Below are positions 38,740 to 47,371 of a DNA stretch of 64,000 nucleotides, piece by piece (positions within the stretch are counted from its first letter, which is position 1; every line of letters begins with the position of its first letter). The stretch spans positions 248,001 through 312,000 of the forward strand of contig JALIHJ010000003.1 in the NCBI GenBank assembly GCA_022984795.1. Reading direction: 5' to 3'. The notes beneath the pieces are model-generated. The model was not told the DNA's origin, ran no database searches, and saw nothing but the letters and a program-made list of their open reading frames with translations. This DNA is from Fabrea salina. Its lineage: Eukaryota > Ciliophora > Heterotrichea > Heterotrichida > Fabreidae. The translations under genes were made by a program, and so were the position numbers.

Positions 38740-39864
38740 ATGAGCATCCAAGAAATATGCGGCAGTCTTCTAGACGTTCCTTCCACAGAACAAATAGGCA
38801 CACGTCGCGAACTCAAAAACAAGTTCGTGAGTTCAGAACGCAACCAACTCCAAGAGTACGAAATATTTGTAAGAACTAGAGTCTCCTTGTACAAAAGCAT
38901 GCTGGCAGAACTCACTAAACGCTCTGACGAGTCTTTTTGCCAAAGCTCCATACAAGACATGCTTGCCCAGGACAAACTCCTCCTAAGTCGCATAATCTCC
39001 CACGTGGTGAGTGAACTGGACTTTTGCAGAAAGCGTTTAGAAGAGGCTGAAAAAGCACTTGGACGCACTGAAGAAGAAACTGAGAAACAACTTAGACAAG
39101 AACAAGAAGACCTGCTCAGACAGTCAGCCACCAAAGAAAAAAAGATTTCTGAACTAGAAAGCGAAAAAGCCTGGCTCGAAGCTGAACTTGAAGAGTACAA
39201 AAAGTACTCCGACTCAGACATGAGCTTAGAAAAACAAATAGCTCTTTTGAACAAAAAAGCAGGAGTCATAGAAAGCATCATTTCCAAACTGCAAACCAAA
39301 AACAACAGAGTAATCAAAAACACCAAAGACCTCAAAAAAAAAATCACCCAACTCCACGAGTGGTACCAAAACGCCAAAAAAAACTCCAGAAGCCACTTTC
39401 CAGACTTGGACCTCAAGGAACTCCTCAAAGTTCCTACTTCGGGTTTAGCTTACTCAGACACCCAACAGTACAACAAAGTCCACCCCGAACCAAGTTTTTC
39501 CTTTGACGAACTAGACCAAGATGCACTTGAATCCGAAAACCAGTCCCAGGGACTCTACAACGCTTACATGAACAAACTAGAAGAAGGCGAAGTGCTTTTA
39601 GAAGGCATTACCCAAGAAACCCAAGAAGCAGAGTCCTTTAAACTGCAGCTACAGAACGAACAGAGGATTTTAAGTGGGTCGCTGGAAAAGGCCAGGCAAC
39701 AAGAACAAGAGCTACTCGAAAGAATCAGAAGCTTGCAAGGCGAAGAACCCCAAGAGCCCCTTGACAGTCCAGTGTGCTTGGACACTTCAGTGGTGTCCTC
39801 GATTGTAAATAGCCAAGAAAACGAAATGGTTGACGACAGCGTTTTGCTCGATGCCTTTTTGTAA
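38740..39864 (+). CDS. Coiled-coil protein (374 aa)
   Basis: A 374-residue protein starting MSIQEICGSLLDVP. Extended coiled coils cover about 95-225 (EEETEKQLRQEQEDLLRQ; EKKISELESEKAWLEAELE) and about 285-345 (LQNEQRILSGSLEKARQQEQ). The C-terminus is acidic (DDSVLLDAF). There are no catalytic or membrane features. I cannot assign a family; a cytoskeletal or basal-body role is possible for a ciliate but unproven. Convergent with the next minus-strand gene (6 bp apart). Confidence 0.75.
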   Translation: MSIQEICGSLLDVPSTEQIGTRRELKNKFVSSERNQLQEYEIFVRTRVSLYKSMLAELTKRSDESFCQSSIQDMLAQDKLLLSRIISHVVSELDFCRKRLEEAEKALGRTEEETEKQLRQEQEDLLRQSATKEKKISELESEKAWLEAELEEYKKYSDSDMSLEKQIALLNKKAGVIESIISKLQTKNNRVIKNTKDLKKKITQLHEWYQNAKKNSRSHFPDLDLKELLKVPTSGLAYSDTQQYNKVHPEPSFSFDELDQDALESENQSQGLYNAYMNKLEEGEVLLEGITQETQEAESFKLQLQNEQRILSGSLEKARQQEQELLERIRSLQGEEPQEPLDSPVCLDTSVVSSIVNSQENEMVDDSVLLDAFL

Positions 39865-39870
39865 TTTAAA

Positions 39871-40248
39871 TTATTTTTTAGGGAAAATGTCGAGAAGCAA
39901 GTTCTGGGAAATTATTCTATTGTTGACATAAACAGCTTTACAGTGGGGCCGCTTTATGGACTTCGAAGTTTTGGACTTAAATAACTGCGAAAAATGCAGG
40001 TCGTGGCTTGCCCGCACTACGCGGGGAGTTGAGAAGGAGTCGTTGCTGAAGGACATTTCACAGCTTCTTAGGGTAGGGATTTCTCTGATCCGCGGGGTGA
40101 GAAAAGAAACTTGGGAGTTTCTAGATGAAAAAGGAACTTTTAGTTTTTTGGATCTAGGCGAACTGCACTGCTCAGGCTTGAACTCGCGTTCTGTGTCCAT
40201 AGTGCCTTCTAAGTCCAGTTTGACAACTGACTTTTTGAGGGAATCCAT
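39871..40248 (-). CDS. Small Ser/Lys-rich hypothetical protein (125 aa)
   Basis: A 125-residue basic protein starting MDSLKKSVVKLDLEG, with SxP-type sites (SSPRSKKLKVPFSS; DSFSTPRVV) suggestive of phosphorylation. No domain is recognised. The ATG is preceded by AATAATAATAA, the local start context. Co-directional with SPEF1, which lies 6 bp upstream. The plus strand across 39956-40600 is also open but overlaps two minus genes and has poor composition. Confidence 0.6.
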   Translation of the reverse strand: MDSLKKSVVKLDLEGTMDTEREFKPEQCSSPRSKKLKVPFSSRNSQVSFLTPRIREIPTLRSCEMSFSNDSFSTPRVVRASHDLHFSQLFKSKTSKSIKRPHCKAVYVNNRIISQNLLLDIFPKK

Positions 40249-40254
40249 TTATTA

Positions 40255-40857
40255 TTATTCTAAGTCAATTCCATATTCTTCGGCTTCCCTCCTTAGTTTT
40301 TCAAGTTTGGCATCTTTGAACTTAACGTTGTTTTCGAGTTTCTGTACTTTTTCTTCTAGGATTTCAACGGTTTCTCTGAGTTCTTCAATAGTTCTTTCTT
40401 TCAGTTCTAAAGCACTTAAAGGTCTATCTTCAGAAGTACTTATGTTGAGTTTCAAACCTTCTTTTGAAGGGGTGCTTTTGCTAGGACTTATTTGTCTTTT
40501 CTTTTCAATAACTACTTCTTTCACTTTCTTCAAAACTGACTCTAAAGCCCCCGGTTCGCAACTAATCACGCTTTGGATGTCTTGGTCTTTTACTTGGTAG
40601 CCTAGTTTGTTGAGTACTTTTTCGTTCAAAGTGTTCCAGTTAGTTTGCTTTTGTTTGGTAGAGTGTGCTTTGGGGTAGTTGTGCAGCTCAACTAAATTGG
40701 GGTAGTAGTGCTTCAGAACCTCAGCCATCATCACCCCGTCCGAAAAGTCCCTCGCAATATTCCTTTTAGGTCTGGACAGAGGGATTTCGTCCACCCACTC
40801 ATAAAGTCCTTGCAGGTCGTCTTCGTTAACCGGGTCTGTTTTTAGTAACTTTACCAT
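40255..40857 (-). CDS. SPEF1: SPEF1/CLAMP calponin-homology microtubule protein
   Basis: A 200-residue protein of the ciliary central apparatus that binds and bundles microtubules. The CH domain (about 10-115) carries the family signature IPLSRPKRNIARDFSDGVMM, AEVLKHYYPNLVELHNYPKA and LNEKVLNKLGYQV. A C-terminal coiled coil (LREAVEILEEK-like: LRETVEILEEKVQKLEN) follows. I take the ATG at 40857 because it precedes the conserved region and earlier codons in frame are not ATG. Divergent from the membrane-protein gene, with 22 bp between the ATGs. Confidence 0.92.
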   Translation of the reverse strand: MVKLLKTDPVNEDDLQGLYEWVDEIPLSRPKRNIARDFSDGVMMAEVLKHYYPNLVELHNYPKAHSTKQKQTNWNTLNEKVLNKLGYQVKDQDIQSVISCEPGALESVLKKVKEVVIEKKRQISPSKSTPSKEGLKLNISTSEDRPLSALELKERTIEELRETVEILEEKVQKLENNVKFKDAKLEKLRREAEEYGIDLE

Positions 40858-40879
40858 ATGTTTGTGCAAGTGCTTATAA

Positions 40880-41554
40880 ATGGGAATTAAAAAATATATC
40901 TGGGAAACACCCGAAGTTTCTGTGTACTCAGGAAAGCACCCAAAGGCACTTAAGGTAGTTCGAGCTGTTTCTTTGGTTCTGATGGCTTTAGTTTTCCTAA
41001 TAACCTTTCCATTCGAACCTGAAACCTACTTCATTGTTTTGACTTGTTGGGGAATTACTATTTGCTTGGTCTACTACTTCTTAGTCATTGTTGCTTTGTT
41101 TTGGAAGCCCCTTGACCGTTACTCTTACGTGCTCTTTGAAATATCCTGGGGTATAGAGTGGGTCATAACCCTTTACTACTGGTGTATCACTGTTGGAATC
41201 AGAGAAGATGGCCTAGAAGATAAATTTATTGACTTCCTTATACACACCTTGCCAATGGTGCTTTTGATAGTCGACTACTCATTCAACAACATCCTTATAC
41301 TCAGAGCTCACTACTTCATAGTCACTATGGTTTTCTTAGCATATTCTGTTCTAGTTAACATGCCGTACACTCTGGCTCAGGATGAAGAAATATACCCGGG
41401 GATCAACTATGAAAATGTCTATACTTATATTTCCTTTTTGGTCGGTTTAGTTATTTTGGCAGCGTCTCTAGAACTCGGAAGGTACATTAAAAAAAGGTCC
41501 AAAACTTTATGCAGACGCCGAATTGAAGACGAAGGCGAAATTGAAAAGGCTTAA
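40880..41554 (+). CDS. Multi-pass membrane protein, tandem copy A (FAR-17a/AIG1-like?)
   Basis: A 224-residue protein with about six membrane segments (e.g. LVLMALVFLITFPF; YFLVIVALFW; TLPMVLLIVDYSFNNILIL; YISFLVGLVILAASLELG) and a basic cytosolic tail (KKRSKTLCRRR). The His-Thr-Leu-Pro segment followed by an Asp in the next helix recalls FAR-17a/AIG1 hydrolase-like proteins, but this is a weak match. It is nearly identical to copy B at 42046 over most of its length. The stop is TAA at 41552-41554. A 377-bp insertion begins just after the stop, within an 8-bp direct repeat. Confidence 0.8.
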   Translation: MGIKKYIWETPEVSVYSGKHPKALKVVRAVSLVLMALVFLITFPFEPETYFIVLTCWGITICLVYYFLVIVALFWKPLDRYSYVLFEISWGIEWVITLYYWCITVGIREDGLEDKFIDFLIHTLPMVLLIVDYSFNNILILRAHYFIVTMVFLAYSVLVNMPYTLAQDEEIYPGINYENVYTYISFLVGLVILAASLELGRYIKKRSKTLCRRRIEDEGEIEKA

Positions 41555-41941
41555 TTTAAATATAATAGCCCAAATACTAGAAACCTTTAAAATGGTCTCA
41601 GTTTTACTGAGTTTTTAAAAGAGACTTAATTCTAATTTAATTAAATGTCTCATGGATACCCCAATAGCTCTTAAGCCTTCACCATGGGTCGCATTAATGC
41701 TATGCATACGAGATAAAGGTCGGGCTTGACGGTTTTTATGGACTTGCGCCGCTATGAAATCGATCTACAAGTACCTCAGCACTTTTTCAAGTCCTCATAT
41801 TGCAGCCACCTAGGAAGCCTTCGTCTACATTAGTCGACTGACATATTTTACCGCGTCCTTTCTGATCAGAAATTCGTTGAATTTCTTCTCATCTAAACGA
41901 GTTCCTGCGAAGTCTACAGGACTGAGAAAAAAAGCTTAATT
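41549..41941. mobile_element. 377-bp insertion flanked by 8-bp direct repeats (SINE/MITE-like)
   Basis: GCTTAATT occurs at 41549-41556 and 41934-41941. Between them lies 377 bp absent from the otherwise matching duplicate, where 42725-42732 has a single GCTTAATT followed by the same downstream sequence (AACATTAA). The insert ends in A7 just before the second repeat. It has no ORF and no clear terminal inverted repeats. Inside are a CTCAG-tttta-CTGAG hairpin, the palindrome TTCTGATCAGAA (41860-41871) and a strong hairpin AGAAATTC-gtt-GAATTTCT (41868-41886). An A-tail plus target-site duplication fits a short retroposon or retroposed RNA; an 8-bp duplication also fits a hAT-type MITE. Plus-strand orientation is suggested by the A-tail. 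Confidence 0.65.
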
Positions 41942-42010
41942 AACATTAAATTTCTCGGTTGACTTTGAGAAACTGAGTTGTAACTTCTCAAAGCTGGTTT
42001 ACAAGATTAT
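41942..42010 (-). pseudogene. Relic of the 3' end of the 42737-43990 gene
   Basis: The sequence after the insertion aligns with 42733-42801, the last codons of the downstream minus-strand gene (for example TTTCTCGGTTGACTTTGAG against TTTCTCCGTTAACTTTGAG). It has drifted and covers only the terminal ~20 codons, so it is a non-functional by-product of the tandem duplication. The next ~25 bp resemble the start region of SPEF1, the other edge of the duplicated unit. Confidence 0.7.
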
Positions 42011-42045
42011 TAACTCATTACCACATTTTAGGCAAGTGCTTATAA

Positions 42046-42702
42046 ATGGGAATTAAAAAATATATCTGGGAAACACCCGAAGTTTCTGTGTACTCAGGAA
42101 AGCACCCAAAGGCACTTAAGGTAGTCCGAGCTGTTTCTTTGGTTCTGATGGCTTTAGTTTTCTTAATAACCTTTCCATTCGAACCTGAAACCTACTTCCT
42201 TTTTTTGACTTGTTGGGGAATTACTATTTGCTTGGTCTACTACTTCTTAGTCATTGTTGCTTTGTTTTGGAAACCTGTTGACCCTTATTCTTACGTGCTC
42301 TTTGAAATATCCTGGGGTATAGAGTGGGTCATAACCCTTTACTACTGGTGCTTCATTGCTGGACTCAACGGAGTAGGAGATATATTCGCTGACTTGACTC
42401 AGCACACCTTACCAATGGTGCTTTTGATAGTCGACTACTCATTCAACAACATCCTTATACTCAGAGCTCACTACTTCATAGTCACTATGGTTTTCTTAGC
42501 ATACATTCTTCTAGTTAACATGCCGTACACTCTGGCTCAGGATGAAGAAATATACCCGGGGATCAACTATGAAAATGCCTTTACTTACATTTCCTTTTTG
42601 ATCTGTTTGGTCATTGCGTTCGTGTCTCTAGAACTCGGAAGGTACATTAAAAAAAGGTCCAAAACCTCAGACGAACGTCAAATTGAGGAATCCCGAAGTT
42701 GA
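42046..42702 (+). CDS. Multi-pass membrane protein, tandem copy B
   Basis: A 218-residue near-copy of the gene at 40880. The N-terminal ~48 residues and the TLPMVLLIVDYSFNNILIL block are the same. Differences cluster in the loop after segment four (CFIAGLNGVGDIFADLTQ) and at the C-terminus (TSDERQIEESRS). The stop is TGA (42700-42702), an uncommon stop in this window; the shared upstream region TGCTTATAAATGGG is retained. The convergent gene's stop is 34 bp away. Both copies look intact, so they may be diverging in function. Confidence 0.8.
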   Translation: MGIKKYIWETPEVSVYSGKHPKALKVVRAVSLVLMALVFLITFPFEPETYFLFLTCWGITICLVYYFLVIVALFWKPVDPYSYVLFEISWGIEWVITLYYWCFIAGLNGVGDIFADLTQHTLPMVLLIVDYSFNNILILRAHYFIVTMVFLAYILLVNMPYTLAQDEEIYPGINYENAFTYISFLICLVIAFVSLELGRYIKKRSKTSDERQIEESRS

Positions 42703-42736
42703 AAGAACTCCAGATGTTGGAAAGGCTTAATTAACA

Positions 42737-43990
42737 TTAATTTTCTCCGTTAACTTTGAGAAGCTGAGTCATGAGTTCCCAGAGTTGGTTTGTAAGGTTC
42801 TTTAAGTTCTGGGGGTCTTTGGCTTTTTTGACTTGTGTCCACAAATCCCTCACTGTAACTACTCCGTCTTCATCGTAGTCTAGTCTTTGCCAAACTTTGG
42901 CTCTAAAGAAGTTAAGCACTCCGTCAGCTCCCATATCTACAAGCAAAATGTCCATTTTCTCCCTCAAGTCTTGAGGCCAAGTTTTGTCTAGAATTTGGTC
43001 ACTACTGAAGTTCCTCACACTTGAATAGAAGCCACTCGCCATAAGTAGTTTTTCCTTCAAGTAAAGTTTTTCGTCTAGGTACTTGAACGACTTGGAACTC
43101 TCCACTTGTCCCTGGACTTGAGTGAAGTAGTTATTTAGCTGGCTGCCTAAACGCCTCTGCATATCCCAAATCCGCGCGGAGCCCTTCAAAGAGGGTTCGG
43201 GTGGAATTTCTGAGAAGTAAGCAACTACTCTTTGGTCGAGAGTGGCCAGGGACCAGTCATAGAGTTCGTCTGCAGTTGCGAAGATGAGTACAGAAGTTCT
43301 GTTTGCAGTTTCTTGGACTTGCACAAGCCAGTTTTTAGCTAGGCCTTTGGTTTTGTCCAGTTCTTGACGCATTTTAGTCAGTGAGTAAAAAATCTTTGTT
43401 TTTTCTTTGACTTTGGAGTCCCAAGTTTGACCCAAGTAGCCTTTGACGGACTTGGCAAACAACTTGTAGTCGAAACTAGACAGGTTGTCCCAAGAAAGGA
43501 ACAAGGCTGCACAGAGGTTGTCGCACCCCTCACTTAGCAAGTCAGCGGCTAAGTTAAGCATTTCTTTGGGGTCCTTGTAACTTAGAGACCTGGTGTAGAA
43601 CCACTGGGAGTAGTCTTTGAGAGTGTCTGTCCAGGGGTAAGAGTAGTACTCTTTGACCTTTTCAAGGAAACTCCCGAATTCTTTGTGGTCCTGCATCCAA
43701 GCCTGGATTGCAGCTTTGTAGAACTCCTTTTTTTCTTTCAGGGAGAGTTTCTGTGTTTCAAGTTTGTGTTGGCCTCTTTGGATCCATGTGTCGAGTTGGG
43801 AGTCGAGTTCTTTGACCACAGGAGTTCCGTAAGTCTGTAAGCGGGAAGTGATTGGAGTGAACAGGGGTTCTACAGAAGACAGTGAAGAGTTAAGCAGGGG
43901 GTACTTCTGTTTGCTAGAATTGTAGAACTTGTGTGCTTGTTCGGCCAAGTGCATTAAGTGTTGGTTTTCTTTGTCGGATTCTAGGTTCAT
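42737..43990 (-). CDS. Perilipin-like/EF-hand hypothetical protein
   Basis: A 417-residue soluble protein. The N-terminal segment SSLSSVEPLFTPITSRLQTY, then GTPVVKELDSQLDTWI, resembles perilipin or rubber-elongation-factor lipid-droplet proteins (a Pro-Val-containing repeat followed by LDSQ). This is suggestive only. The middle is helical and Lys/Trp-rich. Near the C-terminus DYDEDGVVTVRD is a good EF-hand calcium loop, apparently single. No membrane segments. The last codons are duplicated as a relic at 41942-42010. The ATG follows CATAATAAAAT. Confidence 0.65.
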   Translation of the reverse strand: MNLESDKENQHLMHLAEQAHKFYNSSKQKYPLLNSSLSSVEPLFTPITSRLQTYGTPVVKELDSQLDTWIQRGQHKLETQKLSLKEKKEFYKAAIQAWMQDHKEFGSFLEKVKEYYSYPWTDTLKDYSQWFYTRSLSYKDPKEMLNLAADLLSEGCDNLCAALFLSWDNLSSFDYKLFAKSVKGYLGQTWDSKVKEKTKIFYSLTKMRQELDKTKGLAKNWLVQVQETANRTSVLIFATADELYDWSLATLDQRVVAYFSEIPPEPSLKGSARIWDMQRRLGSQLNNYFTQVQGQVESSKSFKYLDEKLYLKEKLLMASGFYSSVRNFSSDQILDKTWPQDLREKMDILLVDMGADGVLNFFRAKVWQRLDYDEDGVVTVRDLWTQVKKAKDPQNLKNLTNQLWELMTQLLKVNGEN

Positions 43991-44015
43991 ATTTTATTAT
44001 GAAGAGATGTAAGCA

Positions 44016-44023
44016 TGACGTCA
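44016..44023. promoter_or_regulatory. CRE-type palindrome TGACGTCA
   Basis: A perfect TGACGTCA lies 26 bp upstream of the start of the 42737-43990 gene and in the short gap before 44065. The only other copy I noticed is in the amylase/striatin promoter. bZIP binding is inference. Confidence 0.35.
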
Positions 44024-44064
44024 TTACAAATATGGAATTAGTTTTATGGAGGGCGATTACTTCT

Positions 44065-44637
44065 TCATTTTAACTGTTTTAAGATTTTGGAGTTCTTCTT
44101 TGCAAAGGAAGAATTGTATCTGTGGACTTTTTCAAGTAGTTCTGGACACTTCAAGCAGTGGTCTTTTATGACTTGGAAAATTCCTTGGACGTAGTGTTTG
44201 TTTTGGGAAAAGCGGTCTATTCTGATAAGGTCCAAGTCAGCGTTTTCTTTGGAAAAACTTTGTCGGCAGTTTCTGCTGTGCTTTCTTTTGGGCTTCCAAG
44301 TGTTGACGCTGTGGCACCTTCTTTTCTTTTCGAAGTTCTGATTTTGAATTTCGAAGTTTTCTGAACAGGTGTTTTCGAGCATCTTGCGTTTGAGTTTGTG
44401 GATTCTGCTTTCGAGTTCTCGCCAGTTGTAGTTTTCTTTGTCTTCTGTGTTGTTTTGGTCCCTAAAAGTAACCCAGTCTTGGGACTCAGGTACTTGGAAC
44501 TGAGTTATTTTGGGCTGAGTTACCTCTTCAAGACGAGTTACTTCTGAAGACTCATTGAAAGAAGGCAGGTCTGAGTAGATGTAGCTATTGTGCTGGAGGT
44601 GCGGAATAGGGTACAAGTTGTAAGCACCGTTTTGCAT
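44065..44637 (-). CDS. Hypothetical basic protein (190 aa)
   Basis: A 190-residue protein with an acidic/Asn-rich N-terminal half and a basic middle (ELESRIHKLKRKMLEN; KPKRKHSRNCRQSF) that contains likely nuclear-localisation clusters. The tail is helical with a CxxC-like pair (DHCLKCPELLEKVHRY). No family recognised. The ATG follows ATTTAAAATG. The ORC1/CDC6 gene lies 21 bp upstream on the same strand, so a nuclear role would fit its context. Confidence 0.65.
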   Translation of the reverse strand: MQNGAYNLYPIPHLQHNSYIYSDLPSFNESSEVTRLEEVTQPKITQFQVPESQDWVTFRDQNNTEDKENYNWRELESRIHKLKRKMLENTCSENFEIQNQNFEKKRRCHSVNTWKPKRKHSRNCRQSFSKENADLDLIRIDRFSQNKHYVQGIFQVIKDHCLKCPELLEKVHRYNSSFAKKNSKILKQLK

Positions 44638-44658
44638 TTTAAATTTAAATACCTGTTA

Positions 44659-45786
44659 TTAGATGTTAGTTTTCCAGGAGTTCTCTGAACAAACTGAAAC
44701 TTCAAAGTAGTCGTTGAACTCCGAAAAAGCTTTTTGAAGGTCCTGGTCAGTGACTTGGATAGCAACTCGTTTCTTGCGGACGTCAGTTGAGTTCCCGTAA
44801 AACACAAGCAAGTCTAGAGAACAAAACTGCTGGAGCATTTCAATGAACTCCGAAAGGGGGAGTGCTTCTCCCCCGTTGCGAACACAAGTGGTTGAGTAAG
44901 CTGAGTGCAGTTGTGTAGTGGTGAGGGGCCGACTAAGTAACTTCTTGCAAATAGAAAGAGCAGTTTTCTGCATTTGAGGAAGTTGCTCAAGGACTTTGGT
45001 GGTGGGATTCCAAGAATTTACGGTCTTTGCAGTGCTGGCAAAGGTGAGTTCTCCTTTGTGAACTGAGTTTTTGCAGATTTCAAGTGCTCTTCTGATGTCT
45101 CCTACTTTTTCAACTTGGCGGGCACAGTACTCAAGTGCTACTTGGTCGCCTTTTTGGAAGTTTTCTTGAAGGATGCCTAGGATTTCTGGTTTGGTGTAAG
45201 CAGGGAACAGAACGATTTCAGGGATGCAGTTTCTTCGTTCTAATTTAGGCATGATTAGATCTGGAAGATCAATTAAGTTGGAAATAGTAACTAAAAAAAT
45301 GTTGGTTGTTTTAAAGGGCAAGTAAAGCAAAGTAGTAACGAACTCAAAGTTCTGACAACTGATTAAGTTCTCAAACTCGTCAATCACCAGGATCACGGGT
45401 TTCTTTTTCTTACTTAAACTTTTGACAAGGGAGTTGAGGAAGTTCTTTTTCAAACTCTTTTTAGATACTTCGAAGTCCAGTAGTTTCCACAACTCAGAAG
45501 GAGAAGCTACGCACATACCGTTCACTTCAATTATCTCTCCAAAGAGGTTTTTGAGGTTCTTGCGCTTCCTCACTTCACTGAGCACTTTAGAAACAGTAAA
45601 GGTCTTCCCTGTACCGGGTTTCCCGCACACATACAAACTGCACACTTCTTTGCTCCGGGCTTTACTAGTGAGTTTCTCTAGCAAGTCCAAGTAAAAACTC
45701 TCCCTTCCTACAAGGACTTCTTCCTTTTCGCGCTCTCTTGTCTCTGTATTTTCTAGTTTTCGCTTTTTAGTGGTTTTTCCCGCCAT
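44659..45786 (-). CDS. ORC1/CDC6-family AAA+ ATPase
   Basis: A 375-residue replication-initiation ATPase. Walker A is CGKPGTGKTFTV, Walker B is PVILVIDEFENL (DEFE in place of the usual DEMD/DELD), sensor 1 is FLVTISNLIDLPD, and the Orc1/Cdc6-specific block is ERRNCIPEIVLFPAYTKPEI. A C-terminal winged helix follows (about 280-370; LPQMQKTALSICKKLL). It lacks a BAH domain, so CDC6 or a short ORC1 is possible; I cannot separate the two. Start at ATG 45786 after ATTATAATAAGTT. Confidence 0.9.
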   Translation of the reverse strand: MAGKTTKKRKLENTETREREKEEVLVGRESFYLDLLEKLTSKARSKEVCSLYVCGKPGTGKTFTVSKVLSEVRKRKNLKNLFGEIIEVNGMCVASPSELWKLLDFEVSKKSLKKNFLNSLVKSLSKKKKPVILVIDEFENLISCQNFEFVTTLLYLPFKTTNIFLVTISNLIDLPDLIMPKLERRNCIPEIVLFPAYTKPEILGILQENFQKGDQVALEYCARQVEKVGDIRRALEICKNSVHKGELTFASTAKTVNSWNPTTKVLEQLPQMQKTALSICKKLLSRPLTTTQLHSAYSTTCVRNGGEALPLSEFIEMLQQFCSLDLLVFYGNSTDVRKKRVAIQVTDQDLQKAFSEFNDYFEVSVCSENSWKTNI

Positions 45787-45800
45787 AACTTATTATAATG

Positions 45801-47343
45801 TTAAGTAGAACCGTTTCCTGAAGACTTGTTTTCTTGGAACAAAAAGTGCAGGATGGAGTAAGTCTCTGAGTGGGGGTGTCTTTGCTCTTCAAACAACCTT
45901 ACACAGTCACTGAAAGTCACTGACCCTATAGCGTGTGGGTCTACCAAGTCCAAAAAGCTTTCAGCTTCTTCCAACAAGTTCAAGCTAGCCATGAGTTCTT
46001 TGAACTGCTCTTCGTCAACTATTCCGTCCTTGTCTGAGTCAATTAGTTGGAACTTTTCTTGGAAAGGACCTAGCAAAGTTTCTCTGGCAAACAAGTCGTA
46101 AAAAAGAACTGCGTTCAGAACTTCAGTGTAACTTGGAAGGGTTCTGAACTTAGCAACTCCTCTTTTCTTAGTAACTACTTCTGCTGACTTTTTGTCTACT
46201 AAGTCTTCTATTTGCTGGGCAATGTACTCAGCCTCTTCGTCAGTGTAAATAGCAGTTAAGATTCCTTTCCACTCGTCTTCTTCTAAGCCCCCAGCTATTT
46301 TTTCTTTCACTATGTTGTTGATTTGGGCTTCTCCCATGTAAGGGAACTTAGACTGGATCTTCAGTTTGAGTATTTGTTTAACTGTGTCTTTAAGTTTAGA
46401 AACAACAGTTTTGAACTCTTCGTCTAGTTCGTGTCTGAGGATCTTGGCAAACAAAGCTACGTCAGGTTCAGTTGCTTCGTGCTTTTCAATGCACTTGAGA
46501 ATGCCGTTCGCCCACTCATTGATAAGACTTTTCAAGCCGTACTTGTGGTTCAAGTAAGTGAGGAGGTACTGGTCCATAGTTTCTCTAGGCTGTTTGCTTT
46601 CAGTACACTTTTCATCAAACTTAGCTTTGCAGAGGTAAATGTCTTCAATGCAGTCTTTTAGTTGTTTAAGACTAATTTCTCTTTCAGCTTGTTTTTTAGG
46701 CAGTAGTTTTTTGGACCCTCGAGGAGTTATGTCCTTTTTAGGAGGGAGAGGTGCTGGGAGTCTTAACTGACTTGTCTGCAGCTTGCTTCGACAAAGAAAT
46801 GATTTTGTCCAGGTAAGACTTGTTTTCTTCCTGGAGAGCACGCATTTGCTCCATGACGTCTTCGTCAACAGGGGGTCTTTGGGAGTTTTCGCGTTTCAGA
46901 TGCTGGACTTGCTTCTCAAGTTCCTCTGCAGCAGAAAGGACTTGATCTAGTTCTTTGTTTTTTTGAAGTAGTTCTTGCCTGGCGTTGTCTAATTGGGTCT
47001 GTATTGACTCTTGGGTAGTAATGGACTGCTTGAAGTTTTCCGTCAAAGCTTTCAAGACTTGGTTAAGCACGCTTCCACACTTAGAGTCTGACTTTTGGAG
47101 GTAAGTGAGGAGTTGTACAGCGCAGTGCTCCCACAACTCGTTCTTGGACTTAAGTATTTGTGGAGGAGTTGGCGAAGCTTCTTGCGACAAAGACTTAACT
47201 GTTCCTACTATTTTTTGTTGGAAGTTGTTTAGTAAGTCTTTGTCGCCGTTAGGATTGTACTGTTTATGTAGATTGCGAATAGAGTCAAAAACTTTAGCAA
47301 CTTGCTGGATTTCTTCTTTGGAAATTGCCCTTTGTTGTTCCAT
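45801..47343 (-). CDS. Coiled-coil + EF-hand protein, frame break at 46738
   Basis: Two minus-strand frames appear to form one gene. The first (46738-47343) starts at ATG 47343 (MEQQRAISKEEIQQ...) and encodes about 200 residues of coiled coil. It stops at TAA (46738-46740) while the +1 frame, open across the junction, continues with LPPKKDITPRG and then LKQLKDCIEDIYLCKAKFDE. The latter resembles a conserved protist family with PRETMDQYLLTYLNHKYGLK and a C-terminal EF-hand-like loop (DSDKDGIVDEEQ). No ATG exists at the beginning of the second frame. No canonical 15- or 16-nt GT...AG unit bridges the frames. A one-base assembly error, an unusual intron or a +1 frameshift at TCC-TAA-A are the options. 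Confidence 0.6.
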
Positions 47344-47371
47344 TTATTACAAAAAACAACTAATTAGATTA

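Noticed and set aside
39956-40600. Plus-strand open frame of 214 codons
   Set aside because: It overlaps two minus-strand genes (a small basic protein and SPEF1, the latter clearly conserved) and its product is low-complexity Ser/Leu/Phe.
46780-46830. 15-nt GT...AG unit within the codons for ALQEE
   Set aside because: It contains no stop and both spliced and unspliced forms stay in frame; such units occur by chance and cannot be called without RNA data.
46738-46868. A 16-nt (or other short) intron joining the two frames of the coiled-coil/EF-hand gene
   Set aside because: Enumerating GT donors and AG acceptors on the minus strand gives no 15-16 nt pair with the needed frame change; only lengths of 10, 22, 31 and 34 would fit, unlike all other introns here.
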